A DNA stretch of 16,277 nucleotides, taken from an uncultured Alistipes sp. (GTDB lineage Bacteria > Bacteroidota > Bacteroidia > Bacteroidales > Rikenellaceae). Below are positions 1 through 6,814 of the stretch, piece by piece. The position numbers were made by a program, and so were the translations under genes. Location: the NCBI GenBank assembly GCA_900550925.1, contig URTU01000039.1, forward strand, positions 1-16,277, given 5' to 3'. Position 1 is the first letter of the stretch; each line of letters opens with the position of its first letter. The notes under the pieces were generated by a model. It was not told where the DNA came from, ran no database searches, and saw only the letters and a list, made by a program, of their open reading frames with translations.

Positions 1-1
1 C

Positions 2-247
2 GTAATCCTGCCGACAACCGAGTACCGGACATTTGCACTGCAGGCCGCTGCCCGAAACCTGCAACTGTGCCGCCGGTGCGAAGTTGCCACAAAACACCGC
101 TCCGCGCCAAAACGAATTATGTCCGAATGGAGTCTATCGGGAAATACCGCACCGGTCGAGAATTCTCAACTCGTAATAACCGGCGAAAACGGCCAATACA
201 GCCGCGAATACCGTGAACTGACCCGCGACTTCTATCTGAATTTCTGA
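2..247 (+). CDS. trmN6: tRNA1(Val) (adenine(37)-N6)-methyltransferase, C-terminal fragment
   Basis: The open frame entering from the left edge ends in TGA at 245-247 and gives 81 C-terminal residues; the start and the SAM-binding domain lie outside the window. The tail ends in YSREYRELTRDFYLNF. This, together with the preceding strand pattern LCRRCEVATKHRSAPKRIMSEW, resembles the C-terminus of YfiC/TrmN6 proteins, which carry a 'cysteine-valine ... KPxKRxLL' strand and finish with an 'LTKDFYL' motif. In E. coli this enzyme uses S-adenosylmethionine to methylate N6 of A37 in tRNA1(Val), next to the anticodon. The catalytic NPPY motif is not visible, so the call rests on the tail alone. The next gene converges from the minus strand, so this is the last gene of its unit. 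Assignment is from memory of the family and is fairly likely, not certain. Confidence 0.68.
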   Translation, partial: VILPTTEYRTFALQAAARNLQLCRRCEVATKHRSAPKRIMSEWSLSGNTAPVENSQLVITGENGQYSREYRELTRDFYLNF

Positions 248-361
248 TTATTCGAATCTGAGTGACTTAACCGGTCAGCCCCCTCATGCGCCCGCCAGGA
301 GACATAGCCTGCGACAACGCGCCATCGATATTGCAGGCTCCGCTTCAGGGCAGACTATATA

Positions 362-370
362 GGGGGGGGG
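362..370. repeat. G9 homopolymer in the trmN6/C11 protease spacer
   Basis: Nine consecutive G residues follow the sequence TATATA in the 275-bp spacer between two convergent genes (248-522). The spacer holds no convincing ORF, RNA gene or Bacteroidetes promoter. Runs of this length slip in replication and are also prone to sequencing error. Confidence 0.8.
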
Positions 371-461
371 AATCTTTACACGACAGGAATTACAATACCC
401 GGCTATTCACAGCCATTCTCTCCGTAGTCCTCACGAAAGATGGCGCTCCCGCCCGCGTTCC

Positions 462-495
462 AAAAGACTCACCGCGGCCTATACTCCGGTGACTC
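462..495 (-). terminator. possible terminator of the C11 protease gene
   Basis: A 9-position stem with one mismatch pairs 466-474 (GACTCACCG) with 487-495 (CGGTGACTC) around a 12-base loop. On the minus strand it is followed by a short run of four T residues (462-465). It lies 28 bp beyond the stop codon of the protease gene. The T run is short and the loop large, so termination is only plausible. Confidence 0.35.
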
Positions 496-522
496 TCCTC
501 CAGTAGCTCCCCTCCGGTGGTC

Positions 523-1803
523 TCACTCCGCTGTTCCGCCGCGGCCGATCCGCTGCGCCCACGCCGTCGAGCGCCACTCCGAGCCGAACAACGGGTACTC
601 CCCGCTCGGAATGTTGACCGTCAACCCGCAGCTGCGCGCGACCGTAAATCGTCTGCCCCCATAGACCGAATATACTTCAGGCGTATGGTCGGCATAGAGA
701 ACGCACTCCGAAAGTGCCTGACTGAATGCCTCATAGCTCGTACGATCCGTTGCCGCCAGGTCGTAATAGTGATCCAGATCGAAAAACTGGTGAGTCTGCA
801 ACAATTCGAACGCCTGCACATCGTCACGGTCGACCTCGTTGCATCCGGCACTCTCCATTGCGGCCACCGCCTCGGCAAGAGACTCGATCCGCGAACAGTC
901 GATCAACGAGATCGTTCCCGACTTCTGGCCCGAGGTCAACTCGGTATAAAAACGGATATATTCGCTGCAAACCTTTTTCAGATTATCCCTAACGCTGCCC
1001 GAAGCAAACAGATATCTCAAGGTCAACTCATATGGGAATCCGCGTCCCATGATCTCGGCCGACGACACCACAAGGTAATCGGCCGCATTTCGCAGGTCGT
1101 ATGCCACCTCGGCCGACGCCATGAAGCAGCAGTCGAAAATCAATGCCCGGAAATGGGTGCCCGAAAGCGCTTCCGCCAGATCGGTTATATCCATTCCGGG
1201 ATCCGGCAGCCCCGTTGTTGACTTTACCATATTGTCGGAGCCGAAAGTACGGGTAACCTCATCGCCGTAACGGCGCCAGAAACTGCCGTAACCGCTCCCG
1301 CCAACCGTCGACATCGGTGAGGTAAGGCTCCCCTGCGACATGCACGCCCGTGTAAACCATCCCGTAGCATGCGATCCGAAGACCATCGAATATTCGGCTG
1401 CCGGAGCTGCCGCCTTGGCATCCGCAACAACCATGCTCAGGGTCGAGACATCGGTGGCCGACAGCGTTGCGTCATAGCGCTTCAACGTATCGCATACCGT
1501 ACCCAGACGGCTGTCGTAATATAGCTCCAGCAGCACCGGCACCCCACTGCCCGACGACGGACGGTAAAATGCCACGATACGTCCGTCTGCCCCGGGAACC
1601 GATTCATCCAGCGTGCCCAGCACTTCGTTCACATTACCCTGGAGATATGAAGAGAGGTTGTTGTTGCCGGCCAGATACATGATCAGCGTATGTCCGACCG
1701 GACCGGAAGGCCGTTCAGGAACATAGGGCGGCTGTTGTTTCCGGCACCCGCCGACTGCGGCAAGCATCGAAACAACGGCGGCAAATATCAACAATCTCTT
1801 CAT
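523..1803 (-). CDS. C11 clostripain-family cysteine protease, lipoprotein
   Basis: This 426-residue protein begins with a lipoprotein signal (MKRLLIFAAV...AAVGGC, lipobox Cys20), so it should be exported and lipid-anchored. The C11 catalytic pair is visible: His145 in GSHATGW and Cys226 in IFDCCFMAS, the counterpart of the family's 'D-A-C-L-M' motif. SSAEIMGRGFPY (about 247-258) matches the conserved segment after the nucleophile that shapes the S1 pocket. Family members such as clostripain and PmC11 cut after Arg or Lys and are self-processed. The distance between His and Cys here is 81 residues, longer than in PmC11, with an Arg/Lys-containing Gly/Ser-rich insert (about 152-200) that could be an activation loop; that is inference. 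The ATG start gives a clean signal peptide. It lies 31 bp behind the phosphoesterase gene and is probably cotranscribed with it. Substrate is unknown. Confidence 0.88.
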   Translation of the reverse strand: MKRLLIFAAVVSMLAAVGGCRKQQPPYVPERPSGPVGHTLIMYLAGNNNLSSYLQGNVNEVLGTLDESVPGADGRIVAFYRPSSGSGVPVLLELYYDSRLGTVCDTLKRYDATLSATDVSTLSMVVADAKAAAPAAEYSMVFGSHATGWFTRACMSQGSLTSPMSTVGGSGYGSFWRRYGDEVTRTFGSDNMVKSTTGLPDPGMDITDLAEALSGTHFRALIFDCCFMASAEVAYDLRNAADYLVVSSAEIMGRGFPYELTLRYLFASGSVRDNLKKVCSEYIRFYTELTSGQKSGTISLIDCSRIESLAEAVAAMESAGCNEVDRDDVQAFELLQTHQFFDLDHYYDLAATDRTSYEAFSQALSECVLYADHTPEVYSVYGGRRFTVARSCGLTVNIPSGEYPLFGSEWRSTAWAQRIGRGGTAE

Positions 1804-1834
1804 AATTACAATTCAATATTGCAGTATTTCTCCT

Positions 1835-3103
1835 CTATTTTCGCTTTGCCTTTACCGAGACCGTATCCAGAACCGTGCCGTTGCGGTCAAGCAGCGTCAG
1901 CACCATCTCCTTCGGCGATACCGACATGTGCATCGCACCCACAGTCTTCGGGCCCTCGAACCAGCGGCTGGCAATCAGCTCTTCGTTGTGTTCGATCTCA
2001 CCCATCGATGCCGCACCTCGTTCGTTGTCCGACGACGGGGTCTGCACATATACCGTCCCGCTCGAACCATCCGTAACCTCGCCGCCCAGAATCGGATACG
2101 ACCTTACATAGATGTGATTGTTGCCGGCCAGTGCCAGATCCACACCCAACTCGTCGAACAGGTCGCTCCAACGCGAATATTGCGACGAATTGCCGTCCTG
2201 TCCGAAGAACCACTGATAGTGTTCGCACACCACAGTATAACGGGTCGGATTCTGTTCGATCACCTCACGCACCCATTTGCGGGCCGCTGCCAGACCCTCA
2301 TCCGAACGCATGTCCTCGCTGTTGAGCATGATGAACAGCACATCGCCATAGCGGAAGTGGTAACATACACCCTCCTCGCCTTCGTAACCGTTGCGGGGAT
2401 AGAAGGCCGCATCGCGGAAAAATTCATTCGTCAAACGATAGTTGCGGGTCATATTGTCGTGGTTGCCGTTGACGCCGGCCCACATGTAGTCGGCAAACGG
2501 CTTCTCTTCGTACATCCCGCGCCAGAACGAATAGCTGCCGCCCCATGCGCAGACATCTCCCAGATGCAGTATCCAGTCTATTTCGGGATCGTATTCACGC
2601 ACCGTCTCGATCATGTTCATGGCCGACTCCAGACGTGCCGGAAGCGGCGGATAGCAATGGTAGTCCGAAATCAGGCAGACACTCCAACGCTTGTCGCCAG
2701 CTGTCTTGAAACGGTGTTCGGCACTCGAACCCTCGCCCGAAACCACACGGTACTTGTATTCGGTATCGGGGCGCAGACCTGTCAACGAGGCGTCGCATTT
2801 GTTGAAACGCACCATCTCATAGAAATTCTCTCCGGCTGCGTTTTTCGAATAGACGCTGTCGTAGGTCGTACAGAACCGCTGCACGGGATAGACCCGTTCG
2901 GCACGTTTCCAGTCGCGGTCGCGAACCGGAGTGTAGATCACATAGCTGTCGCGGCTCGCCGAATCGGCTCCCCAACTGATATTGACCGAATGCGATACAT
3001 CTTCGCCCGGGCACGCCACAACCGAAAATATGTCGGGCGTCTGGGCCGACGCAAGCGTGGCGCTCAGCACCGCGCAAATTGCCAGGTAAAATTTTCTGTT
3101 CAC
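1835..3103 (-). CDS. secreted metallophosphoesterase, purple-acid-phosphatase-like
   Basis: This 422-residue protein has a signal peptide (MNRKFYLAICAVLSATLASA, predicted cut before Gln21), so it is exported. Residues about 30-135 form a fibronectin-III/PAP N-terminal type domain ending in the typical 'L.GL.PDTEYKYRV' strand. The calcineurin-like catalytic core follows, with ordered metal-ligand motifs: SDYH (Asp147, His149), GDV (Asp183), GNHD (Asn214, His215), CEH (His295) and GNNHIYVRS (His330), the last replacing the usual GHxH. The Asn in place of the first His of GHxH is worth noting. Such enzymes hydrolyse phosphomonoesters or diesters with a two-metal centre; the actual substrate cannot be read from the sequence. 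The start is GTG at 3103-3101; no in-frame ATG lies near enough to preserve the signal peptide. It precedes the C11 protease gene by 31 bp in the same direction. Confidence 0.87.
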   Translation of the reverse strand: MNRKFYLAICAVLSATLASAQTPDIFSVVACPGEDVSHSVNISWGADSASRDSYVIYTPVRDRDWKRAERVYPVQRFCTTYDSVYSKNAAGENFYEMVRFNKCDASLTGLRPDTEYKYRVVSGEGSSAEHRFKTAGDKRWSVCLISDYHCYPPLPARLESAMNMIETVREYDPEIDWILHLGDVCAWGGSYSFWRGMYEEKPFADYMWAGVNGNHDNMTRNYRLTNEFFRDAAFYPRNGYEGEEGVCYHFRYGDVLFIMLNSEDMRSDEGLAAARKWVREVIEQNPTRYTVVCEHYQWFFGQDGNSSQYSRWSDLFDELGVDLALAGNNHIYVRSYPILGGEVTDGSSGTVYVQTPSSDNERGAASMGEIEHNEELIASRWFEGPKTVGAMHMSVSPKEMVLTLLDRNGTVLDTVSVKAKRK

Positions 3104-3130
3104 TGCTATCTGTTTTTTTGAGTATTGTAG

Positions 3131-3194
3131 TTCTTTTTATTAGCCTTTTGCGGTCTTCCTTCTCTTTATTAGCCTTTTGCGGTCTTCCTTTTCT
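3131..3194. repeat. 29-bp tandem duplication upstream of the phosphoesterase gene
   Basis: Two adjacent copies with a period of 29 bases match across 3131-3161 and 3160-3190 with a single C/T difference (3135 against 3164). The shared core includes TTTATTAGCCTTTTGCGGTC. It ends 28 bp before the GTG start of the phosphoesterase, so it lies in that gene's leader or promoter region. Read on the minus strand it is purine-rich (GGAAGACCGCAAAAGGCTAA). No TAnnTTTG box was found in this spacer. Confidence 0.9.
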
Positions 3195-3203
3195 CCCCCC
3201 CCC
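3195..3203. repeat. C9 homopolymer next to the 29-bp duplication
   Basis: Nine consecutive C residues (G9 when read toward the phosphoesterase gene) directly abut the tandem duplication, about 92 bp before the GTG start. It is a potential slippage site within the leader or promoter region. Confidence 0.85.
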
Positions 3204-3316
3204 ACTCTCTCACGTGCGGCATGCTACGGAAAATAACGCCAGCTTCAAAACAACCGCGTCCGCGTTCCCATACGCCGCTCGCCAGAATCCATTCCTCCGC
3301 ATCGCAGCAGGAGAGA

Positions 3317-3337
3317 CGGGCGACAGCCGTCGGCCCG
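3317..3337 (-). terminator. hairpin just after der, possible weak terminator
   Basis: Positions 3317-3324 (CGGGCGAC) pair with 3329-3337 (GTCGGCCCG) around an AGCC loop, with one bulged G. It sits 6 bp beyond the der stop codon. No T run follows on the minus strand, so it may be a transcript-end stabiliser or incidental GC-rich pairing rather than an intrinsic terminator. Confidence 0.3.
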
Positions 3338-3342
3338 GACCG

Positions 3343-4647
3343 CTACTTCTGCCGGAAGAAGATCTGCATCGGAACCCCGCAGAAATCCCACTGCTCGCGG
3401 ATCTTGTTCTCGAGGAACCTTCGGTAGGGCTCCTTGATATACTGCGGCAGGTTGACGAAGAATGCGAATGCCGGTGTCGGCGACGGCAACTGCGTCGCAT
3501 ACTTGATCCGGATGTATTTCCCCTTGGTTGCCGGCGGAGGGGTCTGCTCTATGACCGGCAGGATATACTCGTTCAGTTCGGAGGTCGGGATGCGGCGCCC
3601 GCGCGATTCGTACACCCGCAGAGCCGTCTGCAACACGTCGAAAATGCGCTGCTTGTTGACCACCGACGTGAAGATGATCGGCAGGTCGTTGAACGGCGCG
3701 AATTTCGAATGGAGGAACTCACGCCACTCCTTCATCGTATTGCTGCTCTTCTCGATCAGGTCCCACTTGTTGACCACCACCACGCAACCCTTCTTGTTGC
3801 GGACGATCAGGTTGAATATGTTGATGTCCTGCGAGCCGATACCCTGCTCGGCATCGATCATCAGGATACATACGTCCGAATTCTCGATGGCGCGTATCGA
3901 CCGCATCACCGAATAGAATTCCAGATCCTCGGTCACCTTTCCCTTCTTGCGCATGCCGGCCGTGTCGACCAGGTAGAAATCCATGCCGAACTTGCTGTAA
4001 CGCGTATGGATCGAGTCGCGCGTAGTGCCGGCAACCGGAGTCACGATATTGCGTTCGTCACCCAGCAGGGCGTTGGTCAGCGACGACTTGCCAACATTCG
4101 GACGCCCGACGACCGTGATGCGCGGCAGTCCCTCATCCTCCTCACGCTTATCTTCGGCCGGAAGGGCTGCCACTATGGCATCCATCATCTCGCCCGTGCC
4201 GCTACCGCTCATGGCGCAGATGGTCAGCGGTTCGCCGAGCCCCAGCGAGTAGAACTCCATGGCACCGTACTGCTGGTCGTAGTTGTCGACCTTGTTGACC
4301 ACCGTAATGATCGGCTTGGTCGTTCGGCGAAGGATATCGGCCATCATCATGTCGAGGTCCGTAACGCCGGTCGAAACCTCAACCATGAACACGATCACAT
4401 CCGCCTCGTCGATGGCCAGCATCACCTGGCGGCGTATCTCATCCTCGAATATGTCGTCGCTGCCGACCGAATATCCGCCGGTATCGATCACCGAAAACTC
4501 ACGTCCGCACCAGTCCGAACGCCCGTAATGGCGGTCGCGCGTCGTTCCGGCCGTATCATCCACAATAGCCTGACGCATCCCGACCAGACGGTTGAAAAGC
4601 GTACTCTTGCCCACATTCGGACGGCCTACTATAGCTACAAGACTCAT
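3343..4647 (-). CDS. der: ribosome biogenesis GTPase Der (EngA)
   Basis: This 434-residue protein has the unique Der layout of two consecutive GTPase domains plus a C-terminal KH-like domain. Domain 1 shows GRPNVGKS (8-15), DTAGTT (31-36), DTGG (55-58) and NKVD (118-121). Domain 2 shows GRPNVGKS (181-188), AGTTRD (206-211), DTAG (228-231) and NKWD (293-296). The KH-like domain spans about 350-434. The length is normal and every G motif is intact. Der binds the 50S subunit in the cytoplasm and is needed for its late maturation; it is essential in most bacteria. The ATG at 4647-4645 starts directly at the first beta strand (MSLVAIVGRPNVGKS), which fixes the start. A -7/-33 promoter lies 33-64 bp upstream. 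It is transcribed away from the outer-membrane protein gene. Confidence 0.98.
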   Translation of the reverse strand: MSLVAIVGRPNVGKSTLFNRLVGMRQAIVDDTAGTTRDRHYGRSDWCGREFSVIDTGGYSVGSDDIFEDEIRRQVMLAIDEADVIVFMVEVSTGVTDLDMMMADILRRTTKPIITVVNKVDNYDQQYGAMEFYSLGLGEPLTICAMSGSGTGEMMDAIVAALPAEDKREEDEGLPRITVVGRPNVGKSSLTNALLGDERNIVTPVAGTTRDSIHTRYSKFGMDFYLVDTAGMRKKGKVTEDLEFYSVMRSIRAIENSDVCILMIDAEQGIGSQDINIFNLIVRNKKGCVVVVNKWDLIEKSSNTMKEWREFLHSKFAPFNDLPIIFTSVVNKQRIFDVLQTALRVYESRGRRIPTSELNEYILPVIEQTPPPATKGKYIRIKYATQLPSPTPAFAFFVNLPQYIKEPYRRFLENKIREQWDFCGVPMQIFFRQK

Positions 4648-4679
4648 AATCCCAAAATTCGTTTTTTACTCTTTGCCGA

Positions 4680-4711
4680 CAAAGATACGATTAACTGAGC
4701 GCAAAACCAAA
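4680..4711 (-). promoter_or_regulatory. Bacteroidetes-type promoter of der
   Basis: On the minus strand TTTG (4711-4708) and TATCTTTG (4687-4680) are separated by 20 bases, matching the Bacteroidetes pattern TTTG-N19-21-TAnnTTTG. The -7 box ends 32 bp before the der ATG, leaving a short leader. Confidence 0.65.
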
Positions 4712-4754
4712 CAACTTTGCGTTTTGTCCGACGCGAGCGCCTTCGCCCCAAGGT

Positions 4755-4762
4755 CAAAGATA
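4755..4762 (-). promoter_or_regulatory. second -7-like box upstream of der
   Basis: An identical TATCTTTG box lies on the minus strand 75 bp further upstream, inside a repeated 11-mer (CAAAGATACGA on the plus strand at 4680-4690 and 4755-4765). The -33 position holds TTTCG rather than TTTG, so a second, weaker promoter is possible but not secure. Confidence 0.35.
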
Positions 4763-4869
4763 CGACGAAGGAGCCGATTTCCGAAATTTACGGCCCTCCA
4801 TCATCTGTTTTTCACCCACTCCACGCTGTTTCAGCGCCAACCGGCAGGATATGTTTCGGTTTTTTTCGC

Positions 4870-4877
4870 TACATTTG
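4870..4877 (+). promoter_or_regulatory. -7 box of the outer-membrane protein gene
   Basis: TACATTTG matches the TAnnTTTG consensus exactly and ends 27 bp before the ATG at 4905. No good TTTG lies at the -33 position, so strength is uncertain. Confidence 0.5.
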
Positions 4878-4904
4878 TCCAAACATTCACTATCGAATAC
4901 CGCA

Positions 4905-5981
4905 ATGAACATCCGCAAAACGATTCCAATACTTCTGCTGGCCATCTCGTCGCTCGCAACCGCCGTCTCGGCTCAGGAACTGAAATGGAATGTCGGTTTC
5001 GACTTCAATTTCGACAACCGCGAATACGGCGACCTGCAGATACCTTCGCAAACCCTCTTCGGAGCACGCCTCTCACCCGAAATCGGTCTGGCCTGGGGCC
5101 CCCGAGACCGGCACTCGCTCATGGTCGGAGTCGATGTGGTCAAGGCGTTCGGCCGCGACCGATTCTGCGAAGACCCCGAACTGGTCATGTATTACGGATA
5201 CCGCTCCGACAAGTTCCGCGTCTCGGCCGGCATATTCCCACGCAGCAGGATGATCGGCGAATACTCGCAGGCTATATTCAGCGATTCGGTGCGCTTCTAC
5301 GACAATAACATCGAAGGCCTCCTGCTCCAGTACACCGGCAAGCGCGGTTTCGTCGAGGTCGGAATCGACTGGGACGGAATCTATTCCAGGAACGAACGCG
5401 AAAAGTTCCGCATCTTCTCGTCCGGAAACTACTCCACCGGCATCTTTACGGGCGGATATGCACTGTCGGTATACCACTTCGCCGGTTCGTACGACATCAA
5501 GGGCGTGGTCGACAATATCATCGTCAATCCCTACGCCGGCTTCGACATGTCACGGCGCTGGCCGCTCCAACGCGCACGCCTCACCGCCGGATGGCTCCAG
5601 ACCATGCAGCGCGACCGTATCTCCGAACAGAAGGCCGTACATCCGGGCGGGTTCCAGCTGAAACTCGACCTCAGGAAGTGGAACTTCGGTATCGACAACA
5701 CCTTCTATACGGGTGACGGACTGATGCCGTACTTCCCGCTCTACGGCGGTGAACTCTATGCCGGCGAGCGCTTCTACCAGATGCAGGGAGGCAAATGTTA
5801 CGACCGCCTCGAAATCTATTACGACAAGCTGTGGAGTTCGAAGGCCGATGTCTCGCTGCATGCCGGATTCGTATTCCACTTCATTGCCGGCAAGATGGTC
5901 ACGCAGCAGGTCGTACAGCTGAAGGTCGCGATCGACAATGACCGATTCTCCCGCAAAAACAACAAGCACCACAAACACTGA
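4905..5981 (+). CDS. predicted outer-membrane beta-barrel protein, family not recognised
   Basis: The ATG at 4905 gives 358 residues with a clean signal peptide (MNIRKTIPILLLAISSLATAVSA, cut before Gln24). An in-frame ATG at 4851 would add 18 residues ahead of the signal and overlap the -7 box, so it is rejected. The mature protein is rich in alternating aromatic and polar strands such as LKWNVGFDFNF (27-37), ELVMYYGYR (92-100), FVEVGIDWDGIY (149-160) and VSLHAGFVFHF (316-326). It has many Tyr, Phe and Trp residues and no Cys-rich, TonB-box or catalytic motif, which is typical of a transmembrane barrel. The extreme C-terminus (RKNNKHHKH) is basic and does not end in an aromatic residue as many BAM-assembled barrels do. 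It is followed after 10 bp by the RNA methyltransferase gene, so the two are probably cotranscribed. Function is unknown; porin-like transport or an envelope scaffold are both possible. Confidence 0.8.
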   Translation: MNIRKTIPILLLAISSLATAVSAQELKWNVGFDFNFDNREYGDLQIPSQTLFGARLSPEIGLAWGPRDRHSLMVGVDVVKAFGRDRFCEDPELVMYYGYRSDKFRVSAGIFPRSRMIGEYSQAIFSDSVRFYDNNIEGLLLQYTGKRGFVEVGIDWDGIYSRNEREKFRIFSSGNYSTGIFTGGYALSVYHFAGSYDIKGVVDNIIVNPYAGFDMSRRWPLQRARLTAGWLQTMQRDRISEQKAVHPGGFQLKLDLRKWNFGIDNTFYTGDGLMPYFPLYGGELYAGERFYQMQGGKCYDRLEIYYDKLWSSKADVSLHAGFVFHFIAGKMVTQQVVQLKVAIDNDRFSRKNNKHHKH

Positions 5982-5991
5982 CCGTAACACC

Positions 5992-6534
5992 ATGCGCAAG
6001 ATAACCAATGAAGAGTTGCACCGGCTCTCGCCCGAGGAGTTCGCCGAAGCCCCGAAAATCAACGTCGAGGTAGTTCTGGACAATATCCGATCGCTGAACA
6101 ATGTCGGGTCGTTCTTCCGGACGGCCGATGCCTTTGCCGTGGGGCGTCTCCACCTCTGCGGTATAACCGCCGTTCCGCCCAACCGCGACATCCACAAAAC
6201 CGCCCTCGGGGCCGAAAATACCGTCACGTGGAAATACTGGAAGTCGACCGTCGAGTGTATCGCGTCGCTGCGCGAGCAGGGCTTCACCATCCTGGCAGTC
6301 GAGCAGGTCGAGGGGGCCGTACCGGCCGACAAGTGGCAGCTGGAACCGACGGAGCGTTATGCACTGGTATTCGGCAACGAGGTCTTCGGAGTCGACCAGG
6401 CTGCCGTGGATGCCTGCGACGGCGCCATCGAGATCCCGCAATCGGGCACCAAGCACTCGCTCAACGTAGCTGTTTCGGGAGGTGTAATACTCTGGGAGGC
6501 ATACCGCCAGCTGCACGCCACGCTGGGAGAATAA
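5992..6534 (+). CDS. TrmH/SpoU-family RNA 2'-O-methyltransferase
   Basis: This 180-residue protein carries the three SPOUT signatures in order: motif 1 VVLDNIRSLNNVGSFFRTAD (27-46, with Asn36/Asn37 and the catalytic-type Arg43), motif 2 LVFGNEVFGVD (125-135), and motif 3 IEIPQSGTKHSLNVAVSGGV (147-166), which forms the knotted SAM site. It lacks an N-terminal L30e-like substrate-binding domain. These features place it in the short TrmH class, whose best-known member makes Gm18 in tRNA; the RNA target here (tRNA or rRNA) cannot be fixed from sequence. The ATG at 5992 is preferred. The one at 5938 would add 18 low-complexity residues and overlap the barrel gene. It follows the barrel gene by 10 bp, a tight same-strand arrangement. 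The 280 bp after it (6535-6814) hold only the terminator of the converging M3 peptidase gene. Confidence 0.92.
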   Translation: MRKITNEELHRLSPEEFAEAPKINVEVVLDNIRSLNNVGSFFRTADAFAVGRLHLCGITAVPPNRDIHKTALGAENTVTWKYWKSTVECIASLREQGFTILAVEQVEGAVPADKWQLEPTERYALVFGNEVFGVDQAAVDACDGAIEIPQSGTKHSLNVAVSGGVILWEAYRQLHATLGE

Positions 6535-6730
6535 TCTACTGCCGCCCACTGCCTCAAAAACGTGACAGCGGGCAGATCGCCAGATCAGCATTCCGATACC
6601 CGAAGCACAGCGCAGGTGGCGCCGCATCCAGCCGTCCACACGGCACATCCGCTCACAGACCGCCACAATCGGCATGACCTGCCAGACCGGCTCAGGCGGC
6701 ATGGCCCCATCCCCCCCTCCATACACCATT

Positions 6731-6778
6731 TTACCAAAAAACAACCGGGGCGGCTGTCTGCAAACAGTCGTCCCGGTT
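6731..6778 (-). terminator. intrinsic terminator of the M3 peptidase gene
   Basis: A fully paired 15-bp stem joins 6743-6757 (AACCGGGGCGGCTGT) with 6764-6778 (ACAGTCGTCCCGGTT), including two G-U pairs, around the loop CTGCAA. On the minus strand it is followed at once by G and six T residues (6742-6736). It lies 36 bp beyond the peptidase stop codon. A T-rich tract follows only on the minus side, so it serves that strand. Confidence 0.88.
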
Positions 6779-6814
6779 CATTCTCCACGGCAGCGGGTCA
6801 CACCCGCCGGGCCG

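Noticed and set aside
3079..4698. A 539-codon plus-strand frame opposite der
   Set aside because: The minus strand encodes a complete Der with all G motifs; the plus translation is Arg/His-rich with no recognisable family, typical of a shadow frame.
6711..6717. C7 run in the trmH/M3 peptidase spacer
   Set aside because: It lies between the 3' ends of convergent genes with no coding or promoter context and is short enough to be incidental.
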